25,148 nt of DNA from Clostridia bacterium (GTDB lineage Bacteria > Bacillota_A > Clostridia > Christensenellales > Aristaeellaceae), in NCBI GenBank assembly GCA_017525805.1, contig JAFXSH010000082.1, positions 1-25,148 of the forward strand, given 5' to 3'. Positions within the stretch are counted from its first letter, which is position 1, and the number at the start of each line of letters is the position of its first letter. A program made the translations under genes and the position numbers. Under the pieces are notes generated by a model that saw only the letters and a program-made list of their open reading frames with translations, ran no database searches and was not told the origin of the DNA. Positions 17,631 to 25,148 of this stretch are shown piece after piece.

Positions 17631-18467
17631 ATGCCGAAAGCAAAGGGACAGTCAAGCAGACTGACGGTTCAGCAAAAAGAAGGGCAAGGCCCAATTACCA
17701 TTTTCCATGAAGATGCCCAGATACATGATAAAGAAGTCGGAAACACTTCCCTCTTTGTTATCAAACAACTTAAATATGAGTTTCCTATGCTGACATTCCG
17801 ATATAGGAAAGACCTGTCCAAGAAAGAAATCAATGAAGCTTTACAGAGAGTTGACCCCTATCTCGGGCAAACGCTTTTTGTTGAAAGCGCAAGTATTAGA
17901 CCTGATGGCGGGCTAATAGAAGTAAAAGATGATAAGGGCAACTGGCGTGTCGTCTTAGTATCAGAAGCGAAACACCAAGGGAAAGACATAGAGAATATTC
18001 AAGCAGGGATACTTGTCGGGAAAAAGAGCAATCAAGACCTGATGGCAGCAGGAAACGCTATCGAAAGGGCATATAAAAACGTAAATGAGATTGCTAACTT
18101 CATGCTTGCCGAACGACATTTCCCCTATATTCTGTTTTTAGAAGGATCAAATTTCCTGACACAAAATGTAACTGTGACAAGACCGGACGGCAGAGTTGTT
18201 ACCCTTATATACAATGACGGTACGCTGAATAGGCTTGACCGGTTAACTGCTGCAAATTATGGTATGCCGATTAACACTAATCTATGTGAAAACAGATTTG
18301 TAAAATGCAACGGGGCAACTATCATGCTACAAGCTGCTTCTATTTATACAAAAGGCGAAGGTGGGCATTGGAACGATAGAGATATGATTATGGTTATGCT
18401 TGAAATCGCCCGAACTTCATTGAAACTGTTAGGAACTGACCTTTTTGAACAGTTGAGCAGGCGATAA
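17631..18467 (+). CDS. EcoRI-family type II restriction endonuclease
   Basis: Dimeric Mg2+-dependent endonuclease cutting unmethylated DNA; predicted site G^AATTC. The 278 residues align end to end with EcoRI (277) with a one-residue offset. Asp92 in PDGG, Glu112 and Lys114 in SEAKHQGKD match the catalytic Asp91, Glu111 and Lys113. DLMAAGNAIER at 136-146 matches the recognition segment holding Met137, Asn141, Ala142, Glu144 and Arg145. NRLDRLTAANYGMPIN matches the Arg200/Arg203 region. All visible base-contact residues are conserved, so GAATTC specificity is a strong inference. It starts 14 nt after the methyltransferase with AAGGAGG, so the two are co-transcribed, methyltransferase first. 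The gene looks intact. Confidence 0.95.
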   Translation: MPKAKGQSSRLTVQQKEGQGPITIFHEDAQIHDKEVGNTSLFVIKQLKYEFPMLTFRYRKDLSKKEINEALQRVDPYLGQTLFVESASIRPDGGLIEVKDDKGNWRVVLVSEAKHQGKDIENIQAGILVGKKSNQDLMAAGNAIERAYKNVNEIANFMLAERHFPYILFLEGSNFLTQNVTVTRPDGRVVTLIYNDGTLNRLDRLTAANYGMPINTNLCENRFVKCNGATIMLQAASIYTKGEGGHWNDRDMIMVMLEIARTSLKLLGTDLFEQLSRR

Positions 18468-18566
18468 GCTTTGTTTCCATACTGATATAGTTTGGCGATA
18501 TTTGTCGCTTATCCCGTAGTATGTTCAAGAATCAGTTATCAGATTAAAGTGACAAATCAACAGCAA

Positions 18567-18616
18567 AACCGCCCATCTCCTTTGTTTAAGGGAATTTTGG
18601 GCGGTTCGCGTTTTTT
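18567..18616. terminator. Bidirectional terminator between R-M and mfd
   Basis: A 9-bp stem AACCGCCCA/TGGGCGGTT (18567-18575 and 18598-18606) with a 22-nt loop, then CGCG and six T on the plus strand. On the minus strand TTTT follows directly. It can serve both the endonuclease gene and the convergent mfd. Confidence 0.7.
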
Positions 18617-18620
18617 GTAT

Positions 18621-21600
18621 TCAATTTTCCTCCCCCATCGCCGCTTCGGTCTTTTCCAAAATCGGCACGGCGGCCCGGAGCAGCTCTTCCACGGTGAGCT
18701 TGGGGTCGCGGAGCAAAATGGCCGGTTCCCTGGACGCGGACAGCAGCAGGCGCTTGTCCGTTTTTTCCATGGCGGCGTACAGGCGGGCGGGGTCCAGGGG
18801 GGCGTTGGGGTCCAGGCGGCAGACCAGGGTATTGGCGGTGTAGCTGACCCGGTTCACGCCCAATCTTCCGCAGATGCCCCGCAGGTGGGCGATGTCGATG
18901 AGGTTCATCACGCAGTCGGGAATATCGCCAAAGCGGTCGATCATTTCTTCGATCACGTCCTCCCGGGTTTCCCGGGTCTTGATCATGGCGATACGCTTGA
19001 AAATTTCCATACGCTGGGTGTCGCCCCGCACGTACTCGGCGGGCAGGTAGGCGTCCACCCGTACTTCCACCCTGGTTTCCGTCTGGTAGGGCACCGGTTC
19101 TCCCTGGGCGCCCCGGGCCTCCCGCACGGCTTCCTCGATGAGGCGGCAGTACATATCGTAGCCCACCTGGGCCACCTGGCCGGACTGCTCGGGGCCGAAG
19201 ATGTTGCCCGCGCCGCGAATTTCCAGATCGCGCATGGCGATGCGGAAGCCGGAGCCGAATTCCGTAAATTCCCGGATGGCGGACAGGCGCTTCTGGGCGG
19301 TTTCGGACAGCATCTTGTCGGGCCGCACGGTAAAGTAGGCGTAGGCCACGCGGGAGGACCTGCCCACCCGGCCCCGGAGCTGATAAAGCTGGCTTAAGCC
19401 GAAGTGATCCGCATCGAAAATGATGATGGTGTTGGCCGTGGGCACGTCCAGGCCGTTTTCGATGATGGTGGAGCACAGCAGCACGTCGAACCGTCCCTCG
19501 TAGAAGTCCAGCATCACGTCCTCCAGCAGGCTTTCCTTCATCTGCCCGTGGGCCACGGCGATGCGGGCTTCCGGCACCAGGGCGCGCAAACGGGCGGCGA
19601 ACTGGTCGATGTGCCGCACCTGATTGTACAGGAAATACACCTGCCCCTGCCGGTTCAATTCCCGCATGATGGCGTCCCGGATCACGGCGTCGTTGTAATC
19701 CAGCACGTAGGTCTGCACAGGGTAGCGCTCGTCCGGGGGCGTTTGCAAAAGGCTCATATCGCGCACCCCCACCATGGACATGTGCAATGTGCGGGGAATG
19801 GGCGTGGCGGACAGGGTGAGCACGTCCACCTGGTTTTTCATATTCTTGATGGATTCCTTGTGGGCCACGCCGAAGCGCTGTTCCTCGTCCACGATCAGCA
19901 GGCCCAGGTCCTTAAAATGGACATCCTTGGACAAAAGCCGGTGGGTGCCCACCAAAATATCCACCTTGCCCTCCGCCGCCTTGCGGAGGGTTTCTTTTTG
20001 CAGCTTGGGGCTGCGGAAACGGGAGAGCACGTCGATTTCCACCGGGAAATGGGCGAAGCGCTTGAGCATGGTGTAATAATGCTGCTGGGCTAAGATGGTG
20101 GTGGGGGCCAGCAGGGCCACCTGTTTTCCGTCCATGACGGCTTTCATGGCGGCGCGGAGGGCCACCTCGGTTTTGCCGTAGCCCACGTCGCCGCACACCA
20201 GCCGGTCCATGTTGCTGGGCCTTTCCATGTCCCGGCGGATGTCCTCCACGGCCTTGTCCTGGTCGGGGGTCAGTTCGTAAGGGAAAGCGTCCTCGAATTC
20301 CCGCTGCCAGGGAGTATCCGGGCAGAATGCGTGGCCGGGGATGGACTGGCGGTCGGCGTACAGCTTCACCAGATCGAAGGCCAGCTTTTTCAGGCCCGCC
20401 TTTACTTTGTTCTTTTTCTTTTCCCAGTCGCTGCCGCTTAAGGAATTGAGGGGCGGCGGATTATCCTGGCCGCCGATGTATTTCTGCACCCGGTCGAACT
20501 GATCCGTGGGCACGTACAGCTTATCGCTGCCCTGATACTGGATCAGCAGGTAATCCCGGTAGGTGCCCTCGCTCTGGAGGCGGACGGTGCCCTTGAAAAT
20601 GCCCACGCCGTGGGCCTCGTGCACCACGTAGTCCCCTTCCTTTAAGTCGGTAAAGGCTTCGATGCGCTCCCCGGCGGTCTGGCGCTTCCGGGTCTTTCGG
20701 TAGCCCGCGCCGAACAGGTCGCTGTCGGCAATGACGGCCAATTTGCAGTCCGGCAGGGTGAAGCCGTGGCTGAAGGTCCGGGGCCAGATCACCGCGTCCC
20801 CCGCACCCACGGCCATGCCTTCTTCCCAGGAGGGCACGGGCGCGTCCATTTCGGTCAGGGCCGTTTGCAGGCGGTGAGCGCGGGCTTCGCCGCCCGCCAT
20901 GAGCAGCACCAGATACCCTTCCGTTTCCCAGGCTTTCAGGTCGCCGCCCAACTCCCTGAACCGGGACACGTATTTGGGCGCGTTGATCCCGGCGAAGCGG
21001 GAAATGCGGGTAGGCTTCATCTCCCCCATGCCCCGCAGAAATTCCATGAGCAAATGAATGGGGCGGCCCTGCATGGCGCTGGCCGCGTCCTCCCATGTAA
21101 ACAGCAAATTTTCTTGCTCCGGCACGGCTTCCTGGCGCTCCAAGGTCAGCTTGAAATCCTCCCGGAAGCCCGCCAAGCGGTCCTCGCACCGGGCCTTGAC
21201 CCGTTCCGGCTCCTCGATCACTAAAATGGGATCATCCAAATATTCCCACAGCCAAGCGCAATCAGCGTTCATGGCCCCGGCCCATAGGGCCAGGGTGGGG
21301 GGCTGCAAGCCCGCGTCTAAATGGTCGGCGTCCTGCAGCAGCCTGCCCACGCCGGTATCGTACACCCGGCGGGCGGGCACGGGCGCGGCGTTTTTTTCTT
21401 CCCTGCTTTCCCCCTCATCCTCCGGCAGGGGCGGCAAATCGGCGTTCAAAAGATGATCCGGCAGGCGCTTCATCTGCTCCCGCACCAGGGCGCGAATGGA
21501 AGACGCGCAGGAAACCGGCAACAGCCATTCCACCGCCGGATAAAATACCGCTTCCTCGGCGTTATCCAGGCTGCGCTGGCTGATAGGATCGAACAAGCGG

Positions 21601-22202
21601 AGGGAATCCACCTCGTCGTCCCAAAATTCGATGCGGGTCGCCCCGTTTTCGGCGGGGGAAAAGGCGTCCACGATATCGCCGCGCAGGGCGCACTGGCCCC
21701 GGCCCTCCACCATGTCCACCCGTTCATAGCCCATTTTCACTAAGCGTGCCACCAGCTCGCCGGGCTCCATTTTACTGCCGGGCCGCAGGCAAACGGCGTG
21801 TTCCTCATACTTCGCCGGGAGCATCATGCGGGTCAGCAGCCCTTCGGCGGAAACGCACAGCACCTTGATCTCCCCCCGGCGTACCCGCTGCAGGATGGAC
21901 AGGCGCTGGAAAGCGGTTTCCCGGCTGGCGGTGCCCCGGGTGAAGCTCAAGTCCGGCACGGGCAGCACCGCCGTGCCGCCGCCTAACCACGCGGCGCAGT
22001 CGTCCGCCGCCCGCATGGCCGCCGCGTCGGAGGGCGCGATATACAGGATGGGTCTGCCGCTTTCCGCCGAAAGCAGGGCTGCGTAGAAGGGCCGCTGGCC
22101 CTCCGCCATATCGTACAGGGCGGCGATGCCGTTTTCGCGCGCGTCAAAAGCCTCCCGAAAGGCTGGGGAGGCGTGTAAAAAATCCCGAACATTATTCAGC
22201 AT
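18621..22202 (-). CDS. mfd: Transcription-repair coupling factor
   Basis: ATP-driven translocase that pushes stalled RNA polymerase off damaged DNA and recruits UvrA. Length 1193 fits the family (about 1150-1180). The N-terminal third is the UvrB-like UvrA-binding region. Around 500-570 lies the CarD-like RNA-polymerase interaction domain (DYVVHEAHGVGIFKG). The superfamily 2 helicase core shows Walker A GDVGYGKTE near 671, VDEEQRFG near 772 and TLSATPIPRTL. The C-terminal end is the TRCF domain. It overlaps the upstream pth stop by 11 bp, forming the pth-mfd operon common in Firmicutes. Confidence 0.97.
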   Translation of the reverse strand: MLNNVRDFLHASPAFREAFDARENGIAALYDMAEGQRPFYAALLSAESGRPILYIAPSDAAAMRAADDCAAWLGGGTAVLPVPDLSFTRGTASRETAFQRLSILQRVRRGEIKVLCVSAEGLLTRMMLPAKYEEHAVCLRPGSKMEPGELVARLVKMGYERVDMVEGRGQCALRGDIVDAFSPAENGATRIEFWDDEVDSLRLFDPISQRSLDNAEEAVFYPAVEWLLPVSCASSIRALVREQMKRLPDHLLNADLPPLPEDEGESREEKNAAPVPARRVYDTGVGRLLQDADHLDAGLQPPTLALWAGAMNADCAWLWEYLDDPILVIEEPERVKARCEDRLAGFREDFKLTLERQEAVPEQENLLFTWEDAASAMQGRPIHLLMEFLRGMGEMKPTRISRFAGINAPKYVSRFRELGGDLKAWETEGYLVLLMAGGEARAHRLQTALTEMDAPVPSWEEGMAVGAGDAVIWPRTFSHGFTLPDCKLAVIADSDLFGAGYRKTRKRQTAGERIEAFTDLKEGDYVVHEAHGVGIFKGTVRLQSEGTYRDYLLIQYQGSDKLYVPTDQFDRVQKYIGGQDNPPPLNSLSGSDWEKKKNKVKAGLKKLAFDLVKLYADRQSIPGHAFCPDTPWQREFEDAFPYELTPDQDKAVEDIRRDMERPSNMDRLVCGDVGYGKTEVALRAAMKAVMDGKQVALLAPTTILAQQHYYTMLKRFAHFPVEIDVLSRFRSPKLQKETLRKAAEGKVDILVGTHRLLSKDVHFKDLGLLIVDEEQRFGVAHKESIKNMKNQVDVLTLSATPIPRTLHMSMVGVRDMSLLQTPPDERYPVQTYVLDYNDAVIRDAIMRELNRQGQVYFLYNQVRHIDQFAARLRALVPEARIAVAHGQMKESLLEDVMLDFYEGRFDVLLCSTIIENGLDVPTANTIIIFDADHFGLSQLYQLRGRVGRSSRVAYAYFTVRPDKMLSETAQKRLSAIREFTEFGSGFRIAMRDLEIRGAGNIFGPEQSGQVAQVGYDMYCRLIEEAVREARGAQGEPVPYQTETRVEVRVDAYLPAEYVRGDTQRMEIFKRIAMIKTRETREDVIEEMIDRFGDIPDCVMNLIDIAHLRGICGRLGVNRVSYTANTLVCRLDPNAPLDPARLYAAMEKTDKRLLLSASREPAILLRDPKLTVEELLRAAVPILEKTEAAMGEEN

Positions 22203-22767
22203 GGCGATTGTTGAAGCGGTTCATGGCCGTATCGATGCCGTTTTCCGCCCAGCAGATGGCAGCGTCGGCGGCCAGCATATAGGCGTCAAAGGCGATTTTC
22301 CGCTCCTCCTCCGTCTGAAATTTGCTGAGCACCCAATCGGCTAAGTTCCACTGGGGGGGCGGCGCGCCCATGCCCACCCGCACCCGGGGAAAAGCGTCGG
22401 TGGCGGTGCACTGCACGATATGGCGCAGGCCGTTATGGGTGCCGGGGCCGCCCTTGGGCCGGATACGCACCTGACCGAAAGGCAGGTCGATATCATCCAC
22501 GATGAGCAGCATGTCCTTCGGCTCCATTTTGTACCAATTCAGGGCGTCCGATACGGTATAGCCGCTCAAATTCATAAAGGTTTGGGGTTTGATCAGCACC
22601 AGCTTTTCGCTCCCCAGCAGGGTTTCCCCGATCAGGCCCTGGAATTTCATTTTTTTGATGGGCGTGTTCAGCTTGGCGGCAATGATGCTGATCACGTCAA
22701 ACCCAACGTTGTGCCGGGTGTGCTCATATTTTTCGCCCGGATTCCCCAGGCCCACGATGGCTCGCAT
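22192..22767 (-). CDS. pth: Peptidyl-tRNA hydrolase
   Basis: Releases peptides from peptidyl-tRNA dropped by ribosomes. The 191-residue length is standard. Active-site residues are all visible: Asn9 in GLGNPG, His19 in RHNVGF, Asp92 in VDDIDLP and Asn112 in GTHNGLRHI, corresponding to E. coli Asn10, His20, Asp93 and Asn114. The ATG is preceded by GGAAGGA. First gene of the pth-mfd operon with its own promoter. Confidence 0.97.
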   Translation of the reverse strand: MRAIVGLGNPGEKYEHTRHNVGFDVISIIAAKLNTPIKKMKFQGLIGETLLGSEKLVLIKPQTFMNLSGYTVSDALNWYKMEPKDMLLIVDDIDLPFGQVRIRPKGGPGTHNGLRHIVQCTATDAFPRVRVGMGAPPPQWNLADWVLSKFQTEEERKIAFDAYMLAADAAICWAENGIDTAMNRFNNRHAE

Positions 22768-22796
22768 TTCCGTTTCCTTCCCGCCTGTTCAAAATA

Positions 22797-22847
22797 CCCG
22801 GAAAACTCCGGGCACCTCATTATAATGGATTTGGAGGACCGCGTCAA
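22797..22847 (-). promoter_or_regulatory. pth-mfd promoter and 5' hairpin
   Basis: On the minus strand TTGACG (22847-22842), 17-bp spacer, TATAAT (22824-22819). The predicted start near 22812 coincides with a 6-bp hairpin (CCCGGA/TCCGGG, 22797-22812), so the mRNA would begin with a stem-loop, a known way of stabilising transcripts. Confidence 0.75.
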
Positions 22848-22887
22848 GAATTGTGGACGCCATCGGCTCCGTTAGCCCTTTATGCGT

Positions 22888-23622
22888 TTACCATTCGATG
22901 CTTTCCGCCGGAACAGGCTCCTCGTTCTTCACCTCGGCAATCACCCTGCCGTCCCGCATTCGGATGACCCGATCCGCCATTTTCCCGATTTCCTGGGTGT
23001 GGGTGACGATCACCACGGTTTTTCCCTCCCGGCGCGCCAGGGCTTCCAATTGGATCAGGATCTGCTTGCCGGTGTCATAGTCCAGCGCGCCGGTGGGCTC
23101 GTCGCACAGCAGCAGTTCGGCGCGCCCCGCCAGCGCCCGGGCAATGGCGGTGCGCTGTTGCTGGCCGCCGGACATCTGGGCGGGATAATTGTTTTTCTTT
23201 TCGCTCAAGCCCAGCATATCCAGCGTGCGATCCACGATCCCGGCGTCCCGCGAGGTATCGGCAGTGAGGGCGACGTTCTCCCGCGCCGTCAGTTCCGCGA
23301 TCAGATTGAAGGACTGAAAAATAAAGCCAACGTTCCTGCGCCGGTAATCTGTCAGACCCCTGTCGTTGAGGCGGGTGATTTCCCGGTCCCGAAAACGGAT
23401 TTGGCCGCTGTCCGGCTTATCCATGCCGCCCAGCATATTCAGCAGCGTGGATTTGCCGCTGCCGCTGCTGCCCAGGATCACAAGCAGCTCCCCTTGATAA
23501 ATATCCAGATCGACCCCGTCCAGCGCCTTTACCGCGTTCTGGCCCGTTCCATAGGCTTTGTGCAGCGCCGATGCCCGCACCAGCATCCGCGGCGCCTCGT
23601 GTCTGTTTTCCACCGTTTCCAT
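22888..23622 (-). CDS. ABC transporter ATPase, MacB/LolD type
   Basis: A 244-residue ATP-binding subunit of the MacB/LolD/BceA-like group, which energises FtsX-type permeases for peptide or lipoprotein export and antimicrobial-peptide resistance. Walker [10 protein letters not shown] is at 51-59, the Q-loop Gln103 in FQSFN, the signature SGGQQQR at 151-157, Walker [12 protein letters not shown] at 171-181 and the switch His208. Residues 1-13 are an extra leader; Met13 is a possible later start, but AAGGAAAG sits well before Met1. No permease gene lies on either side, which is unusual: downstream is pth, upstream a tRNA. Substrate unknown. Confidence 0.9.
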   Translation of the reverse strand: METVENRHEAPRMLVRASALHKAYGTGQNAVKALDGVDLDIYQGELLVILGSSGSGKSTLLNMLGGMDKPDSGQIRFRDREITRLNDRGLTDYRRRNVGFIFQSFNLIAELTARENVALTADTSRDAGIVDRTLDMLGLSEKKNNYPAQMSGGQQQRTAIARALAGRAELLLCDEPTGALDYDTGKQILIQLEALARREGKTVVIVTHTQEIGKMADRVIRMRDGRVIAEVKNEEPVPAESIEW

Positions 23623-23739
23623 TTCGTTCTCTTTCCTTGTTATCCATCCTGTACAGCCGCGATCCGCGAGAAGAAGACGGCGGCTGAATCGCAGGCCACA
23701 TCAGGCATACAGCGCTTTCCTTTCCGTACAATCAAATGA

Positions 23740-23768
23740 ATTATAGCAAATACGCGCGAAATCCGCAA
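23740..23768 (-). promoter_or_regulatory. Promoter of the ABC ATPase gene
   Basis: On the minus strand TTGCGG (23768-23763), 17-bp spacer, and TATAAT (23745-23740) preceded by TGC (extended -10). The leader is about 110 nt. Confidence 0.6.
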
Positions 23769-23823
23769 GAATGAGCTCCACCCGCACGCCGCGCGGAATC
23801 GTAAATTTTTTTAATTTTCCCCC

Positions 23824-23852
23824 TTTACAAACTCCCGATCCTGTGTTATACT
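23824..23852 (+). promoter_or_regulatory. tRNA-Ala promoter
   Basis: TTTACA (23824-23829), 17-bp spacer, TATACT (23847-23852), ending 13 nt before the mature tRNA. Confidence 0.75.
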
Positions 23853-23865
23853 TCTTTTCGTTCGC

Positions 23866-23938
23866 GGGGCATTAGCGCAGTTGGTAGCGCACAACACTGG
23901 CAGTGTTGGGGTCAGGAGTTCGAGTCTCCTATGCTCCA
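23866..23938 (+). tRNA. tRNA-Ala (anticodon GGC)
   Basis: Complete cloverleaf of 73 nt. The acceptor GGGGCAT pairs with ATGCTCC and includes the G3-U70 wobble that marks alanine tRNAs. The D stem is GCGC/GCGC. The anticodon stem CAACA/TGTTG encloses loop CTGGCAG, giving anticodon GGC for GCC codons. The T arm is AGGAG-TTCGAGT-CTCCT. The discriminator is A and the CCA end is not encoded. It is followed directly by a terminator and by an integrase stub pointing toward it, the typical arrangement at a tRNA integration site. Confidence 0.96.
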
Positions 23939-23942
23939 CTGG

Positions 23943-23985
23943 AACCCGGAAGCTTTGAGAAATCAAGGTTTCCGGGTTTTTCTTT
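23943..23985 (+). terminator. tRNA-Ala terminator
   Basis: AACCCGGAA (23943-23951) pairs with TTCCGGGTT (23970-23978), then TTTCTTTT. It starts 4 nt after the tRNA. Confidence 0.85.
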
Positions 23986-24113
23986 TAGCATAGAATGGGT
24001 GGTTTTCGGGGGACTGCAAAGAATCTGCAAAAAGCTGTCGGTCAATTTGCTGTGAAAGCCTTATACCGTAACAGGTTCAAGGCTTTTGCTTTCTGCAAAG
24101 TTCCTGCAAAGAA

Positions 24114-24356
24114 TCATCCTGCAAGCAAGTTGTGCATCCGCTTTCCTGCGTCTTTGATTTTTTCCGGCTGGGCATGTACATAGCGGTTCATGGTCATGTC
24201 AATGGTTGAGTGTCCCGCTATGGATTGCAGGGTTTTCAAGTCTGTTGCTTCGCCCGCCATGTAAGTCAAATAGCTGTGCCTGAATACGTGGGCGGTTGCC
24301 CCGTGAAGTTCAACCGTCTTTCGGATTCGCTTCATGGTGTTATTGTAGGTGGTCAT
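24114..24356 (-). pseudogene. Tyrosine integrase, C-terminal remnant
   Basis: The 80-residue stub is the end of a phage/ICE-type tyrosine recombinase. HVFRHSY gives His23 and Arg26 of the active site, AGHSTIDMTMNRYVH gives His49 and nucleophile Tyr59. The N-terminal DNA-binding domains and the first catalytic arginine, normally some 300 residues, are missing. In the same frame 50 more codons are open upstream to a TGA at 24509-24507, but that stretch does not look like integrase, so the remnant probably begins near the ATG. It lies about 175 bp beyond the tRNA-Ala and faces it. It cannot recombine DNA by itself. Confidence 0.85.
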
Positions 24357-24572
24357 GGTATCGTTCAGTCCTTTCTTCTTTCTGTCAGCCTGCCAAGTGG
24401 CTGCACGGTCATGCTTGGGAGCGAGGAATGACGCTGGAATTTTGTCAAAGGGAAAAAGAAAAGCACCAGTACGGTCAGCGTTAGCGAAGGATGGCAGTGA
24501 TTCGGTTCATTCATTTCATTCTGGTTGAAGCAAAGATTCATCATCAATGGTTTTCTCCTTTTCTACGCAATC

Positions 24573-24607
24573 CAAAAAGGGAAGCCGCCGCAGATGGCTG
24601 CTTCCCT
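24573..24607 (-). terminator. Minus-strand terminator in the element remnant
   Basis: AAGGGAAGC (24576-24584) pairs perfectly with GCTTCCCTT (24599-24607), with an inner GCC/GGC. Read on the minus strand it ends in five T. It lies about 85 nt downstream of the small minus-strand gene at 24692-24883. Between it and the integrase stub (24357-24572) I see no credible gene. Confidence 0.65.
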
Positions 24608-24650
24608 TCCTGCAATACAGGCTCAGACGAGTTTATATTGTGATTTTGCT

Positions 24651-24685
24651 GTACGTGCGTACAGCGTACGCCGGTACGCACGTAC
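24651..24685. repeat. GTAC-rich 12-bp inverted repeat
   Basis: GTACGTGCGTAC (24651-24662) and GTACGCACGTAC (24674-24685) are perfect inverted copies 11 bp apart, with another GCGTACGC in the spacer. The motif GTAC occurs five times in 35 bp. It sits just after the stop of the small gene 24692-24883. It could be a recombination or protein-binding site; no T-run follows. Confidence 0.7.
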
Positions 24686-24691
24686 GCGATT

Positions 24692-24883
24692 TTACATAGA
24701 AAAACTCTCCTGGTGTGTTTTCTCCTCAAAGGGATTATCCTTCGGCCAGACCTGGGTGAAGCCTTTCAGCTCATCCCCCGAGGGATGAATCAGGGCTTCG
24801 ATGCCGCGAAAGCCACGCACCCGGCGATGGGCATAGTTCAGATGATTGTTTCTGTATTTAGTAGTTTTGCTTTTGTCGACCAT
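24692..24883 (-). CDS. Small hypothetical protein
   Basis: A possible 63-residue basic, soluble protein (opening MVDKSKTTKYRNNHLNYAHR, later GDELKGFTQVWPKDNPFEEK), not recognised. Support for a real gene comes from signals: TGGAG 6-9 nt before the ATG, an extended -10 (TGATATAAT) about 120 nt upstream, and a strong minus-strand terminator downstream. Composition differs from the G+C-rich host genes, fitting an accessory element. It has no membrane span and no clear helix-turn-helix. It could be a leftover of the integrated element whose integrase stub lies nearby. Confidence 0.4.
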   Translation of the reverse strand: MVDKSKTTKYRNNHLNYAHRRVRGFRGIEALIHPSGDELKGFTQVWPKDNPFEEKTHQESFSM

Positions 24884-25004
24884 TTTTTCTCCATTTTATC
24901 TTGCTTTAGGCTTCATATGACATATACATTTTGTTTTCTAGTTATTATGCCAGCGGAAAGCACGGCGAAAGGGTGTCTTTAGAGTGTCCAGCTTTACATC
25001 GTAC

Positions 25005-25013
25005 ATTATATCA
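25005..25013 (-). promoter_or_regulatory. Extended -10 promoter in element remnant
   Basis: TGATATAAT on the minus strand with the hexamer at 25010-25005; no good -35. It points toward the small gene at 24692-24883. The remaining sequence to 25148 shows no gene I can support. Confidence 0.4.
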
Positions 25014-25148
25014 TACCTTGACCTGGGCGTCTTGCGACTTTTGGCGACATGCGGTGACGATTTTTTGATCAAGGATTCATATCCGTAGCAATCACAAGAG
25101 GCGTTGCTAGGATGAGCTCAGCTTTTCCCTGTTGCATTTTTCGCATCA

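Noticed and set aside
24365..24547. 60-codon minus-strand frame with AAGGAG upstream
   Set aside because: The product is a Phe/Leu/Pro-rich string resembling no family and lies beyond the terminator at 24573-24607; the stretch is more likely debris of the element.

Overview
The window reads as a G+C-rich chromosomal segment of an anaerobic Firmicute, probably a Clostridia-type lineage (inference). Supporting signs are strong AGGAGG-type ribosome binding sites on almost every gene, TTGACA/TATAAT promoters with 17-bp spacers, class 1B dihydroorotate dehydrogenase with its PyrK electron-transfer partner, the pth-mfd pair and an MglBAC sugar transporter. I cannot name a genus.

Layout. 175-981 (-) is proC. 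Divergent from it, 1187-10606 (+) is a pyrimidine operon: pyrC, carA, [GNAT acetyltransferase, AadA-like nucleotidyltransferase], carB, pyrK, pyrD, pyrF. It makes carbamoyl phosphate and carries out the dihydroorotase, dihydroorotate dehydrogenase and OMP decarboxylase steps. pyrB and pyrE are not in the window. The two resistance-like genes sit between the two carbamoyl-phosphate synthetase subunits. 10607-11018 is a gene-free strip packed with inverted repeats between two convergent operons. 11019-15010 (-) is mglB-mglA-mglC plus a translationally coupled 86-residue coiled-coil/membrane protein. 15437-16219 (+) is a degenerate, probably non-catalytic EAL-domain protein.

16418-18467 is the clearest foreign insertion. 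A broken Xre-type start is fused to a 41-bp relic of pyrF coding sequence. It is followed by an A+T-rich type II restriction-modification pair: a beta-class adenine methyltransferase and an endonuclease that is unmistakably EcoRI family, with predicted site GAATTC. 18621-22767 (-) is pth-mfd, and 22888-23622 (-) is an orphan MacB/LolD-type ABC ATPase.

A tRNA-Ala(GGC) at 23866-23938 is followed head-on by the C-terminal stub of a tyrosine integrase. Beyond it lie a small possible gene with its own promoter and terminator and a GTAC-rich 12-bp inverted repeat. This looks like the decayed edge of an element integrated at the tRNA.

I see no certain new system. The best leads are the EcoRI-family module with its pyrF scar, the cargo genes inside the pyr operon, the hairpin cluster at 10696-11012, the alternating complementary segments between mglB and mglA, and the unexplained small protein coupled to mglC.
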